Below, in pieces: positions 6,452 to 7,569 of a stretch of DNA of 7,569 nt. Position numbers and translations under genes: made by a program. The stretch spans positions 1 to 7,569 of the forward strand of contig JAUWCR010000058.1 of NCBI GenBank assembly GCA_030609215.1, written 5' to 3'. Each line of letters begins with the position of its first letter. The stretch's first letter is position 1. Source of the DNA: Actinomycetes bacterium (lineage in GTDB: Bacteria; Actinomycetota; Humimicrobiia; Humimicrobiales; Humimicrobiaceae). Under the pieces are notes generated by a model, which was given only the letters and a program-made list of their open reading frames with translations, was not told the DNA's origin and searched no databases.

Positions 6452-6473
6452 AATATTAATCTAAATTAATATT
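6452..6473 (-). promoter_or_regulatory. AT-only inverted repeat abutting the ribosome binding site of the Tm-1-like gene
   Basis: The arms AATATTAAT (6452-6460) and ATTAATATT (6465-6473) are perfect 9-bp complements around CTAA. In the minus-strand transcript the hairpin ends two bases before the GGAGG at 6445-6449. It could modulate translation of the downstream gene or be a protein-binding site, but an A/T-only stem is weak and the local composition makes such repeats common. Confidence 0.35.
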
Positions 6474-6518
6474 TTAAAACACAATCTTTAATAATTTTAT
6501 ACTCGTTTAATTTCTAAT

Positions 6519-7373
6519 CTATTTACTGAATTTTAAATTAGCAAACTTCCCAGCAATATCAAGAATTGCATTTTCAATCGGTATTCTTTCGGTAGCAGAC
6601 CCTGTCCATACACCATGAGTAGAAGTATTATCAAGTATGTATTGACCATCATTTGGAGTAACCAGAGATGCACCATGGGCCATTAGAATTAAATCAGATT
6701 TAATTTCTTTAACAGCTTTAAATGTCTCTTCAGATCTTTCTGCAGTATCTTCAATTGTGTATGGTGTGTCAAAACCTATTAACCCTCCTTTTGTAGTTCC
6801 AGCATGAAAGCAAAAAATATCAGGTTTAGATTCTTCAACAATTTTTATACTGTCTTCCAAATTATATGGCATTGTAGCTGTTACCATTCCCATTTCTTTT
6901 GCAAGTTTTAACATTTCAATTTCATTTTCTAAAGTGATACCGCTTTGAGTTAAAACCTGGTATATGTGACTATCTTTGTCGTAATCTCCTATCGAAGGAA
7001 TATTACATATAGACATAACACCAATAGACTTAAGCTTCTCAATAATTACCATCATGTCACGCAAGGGATCATTTGCATTAACACAAGCACAAATAAAAGC
7101 ATCACCTTTTATTGCAGTAATAATATCGTGCTCGGTAGATTCAAGCAATTGTTTGTTAGCATCCAGAATTGGCCACAACATAGACATTGAACCCATTCCA
7201 TTGCTCCTAAGTCTTCCTCCATGAAAAGTATTAATACAATCAACTCCTGCTTTTTCAAGTAATTTTGCAACAAGTCCTGTTCCACAACTTGCAAAAAACA
7301 ATGGTTTCTTTTTATTTATCTTGTTCCATAGCCTTTCAAGAATTTCTTCTTTGGTATTCCTCTTTACGATCAT
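6519..7373 (-). CDS. TIM-barrel protein, phosphoenolpyruvate hydrolase family (C-terminal domain of Tm-1-type proteins)
   Basis: This 284-residue cytoplasmic protein covers the whole PF09370-type TIM barrel. Motifs in order are C-G-T-G-L-V-A-K at 30-37, the G-G-R-L-R-S-N-G-M-G-S segment at 52-62, D-A-N at 71-73, D-P-L at 102-104, N-I-P-S-I-G at 124-129, E-N-E-I-E-M at 149-154, H190-A-G-T-T-K-G-G, H233-G-A-S and the closing S-A-T-E-R-I-P-I-E-N-A at 259-269. The family name comes from annotation; PEP hydrolysis has not been shown for this protein and related class members act on C-C or P-C bonds of small acids. The ATG (7371-7373) is supported by AGGAGG at 7378-7383 with a 4-nt spacer. It is the first gene of the pair with the Tm-1-like gene. 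The 67-bp gap upstream shows only a weak TTGCAA (7430-7435) as a possible -35, with no good -10. Confidence 0.92.
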   Translation of the reverse strand: MIVKRNTKEEILERLWNKINKKKPLFFASCGTGLVAKLLEKAGVDCINTFHGGRLRSNGMGSMSMLWPILDANKQLLESTEHDIITAIKGDAFICACVNANDPLRDMMVIIEKLKSIGVMSICNIPSIGDYDKDSHIYQVLTQSGITLENEIEMLKLAKEMGMVTATMPYNLEDSIKIVEESKPDIFCFHAGTTKGGLIGFDTPYTIEDTAERSEETFKAVKEIKSDLILMAHGASLVTPNDGQYILDNTSTHGVWTGSATERIPIENAILDIAGKFANLKFSK

Positions 7374-7440
7374 TTTTCCTCCTATAATTATTTTTTGTAT
7401 TAAATAGATTTATTACTACTTATCACATTTTGCAATAATT

Positions 7441-7569
7441 TTAATTATAATAATTCATTAAACTGTCAATCTCGCTATTTTTTAATATTTTAAAACTACC
7501 TTCTTTTAATTTTCCCAACCTGTAATTACCAATTTGTACTCTTTTAAGGTCAATAACTTTATATCTTAA
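7441..7569 (-). CDS. rRNA pseudouridine synthase, RsuA/RluB family (C-terminal fragment, runs off the right edge)
   Basis: The last 42 codons of a gene enter from the right edge and end at TAA (7441-7443). The peptide reads LRYKVIDLKRVQIGNYRLG and continues KLKEGSFKIL and so on. This matches the end of the RsuA/RluB/RluE/RluF catalytic domain, where the family pattern is L-x-R-V-x-I-G-x-x-x-L-G-x-L-K-x-G-x-x-[RK]-x-L. Such enzymes modify one uridine in 16S or 23S rRNA; which one cannot be told from this fragment. It is housekeeping, co-directional with the cluster, 67 bp before the TIM-barrel gene and without a visible terminator between them, so read-through is possible. I read this frame directly from the sequence. 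Confidence 0.78.
   Translation of the reverse strand, partial: LRYKVIDLKRVQIGNYRLGKLKEGSFKILKNSEIDSLMNYYN

Noticed and set aside
6966..7294. Open frames on both strands within the TIM-barrel gene
   Set aside because: They overlap conserved motifs of the real gene in other frames and show no family signal.
7407..7435. Possible promoter before the TIM-barrel gene (TTGCAA with a 17-bp spacer)
   Set aside because: The matching -10 hexamer (TAAATC) agrees with consensus at only three positions.

Overview
The window is AT-rich DNA (roughly 30% G+C by eye), with every recognisable gene on the minus strand, compact spacing and strong AGGAGG-type ribosome binding sites. This fits a low-GC anaerobic bacterium, for example a Bacillota or Atribacterota-like lineage. 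The very acidic Glu/Ala linker after the lipobox of the binding protein reminds me of the latter, but the assignment is an inference of low confidence.

Layout in the direction of transcription (high to low coordinates). 7441-7569 is the C-terminal end of an RsuA/RluB-type rRNA pseudouridine synthase, a housekeeping gene that marks the edge of the cluster. 6519-7373 encodes a TIM-barrel protein of the 'phosphoenolpyruvate hydrolase' family (PF09370 type). 5220-6437 encodes a Tm-1-like/UPF0261 protein (PF06792 type). In plants these two modules are fused in the tomato antiviral protein Tm-1; here they are adjacent separate genes. 3759-4967 encodes a ROK-family repressor with its own near-consensus promoter and a perfect 8-bp inverted repeat just upstream of the -35. 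2079-3515 encodes a lipoprotein solute-binding protein, 1053-1973 and 78-1025 encode the two carbohydrate ABC permeases (MalF/UgpA and MalG/UgpE types), and 1-69 is the start of a further small membrane protein that runs off the window. No ABC ATPase gene is present in the window.

Interpretation: this looks like an uptake-plus-catabolism locus for an unidentified carbohydrate-like solute. The binding protein and permeases import the solute, the ROK protein (sugar-binding fold with zinc motif kept, kinase Asp lost) probably senses it, and the Tm-1-like/TIM-barrel pair would be the enzymatic part, whose reaction is unknown to me. Candidate regulatory features are a 14-bp stem-loop between the binding protein and permease genes (likely differential expression, as in malE-malF), an inverted repeat and two orphan Shine-Dalgarno sequences in the 243-bp leader before the binding protein, and the palindrome in front of the ROK gene. 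I saw no mobile element, CRISPR array, tRNA or rRNA. The most interesting element is the split bacterial Tm-1 pair embedded in a ROK-regulated sugar transporter locus.
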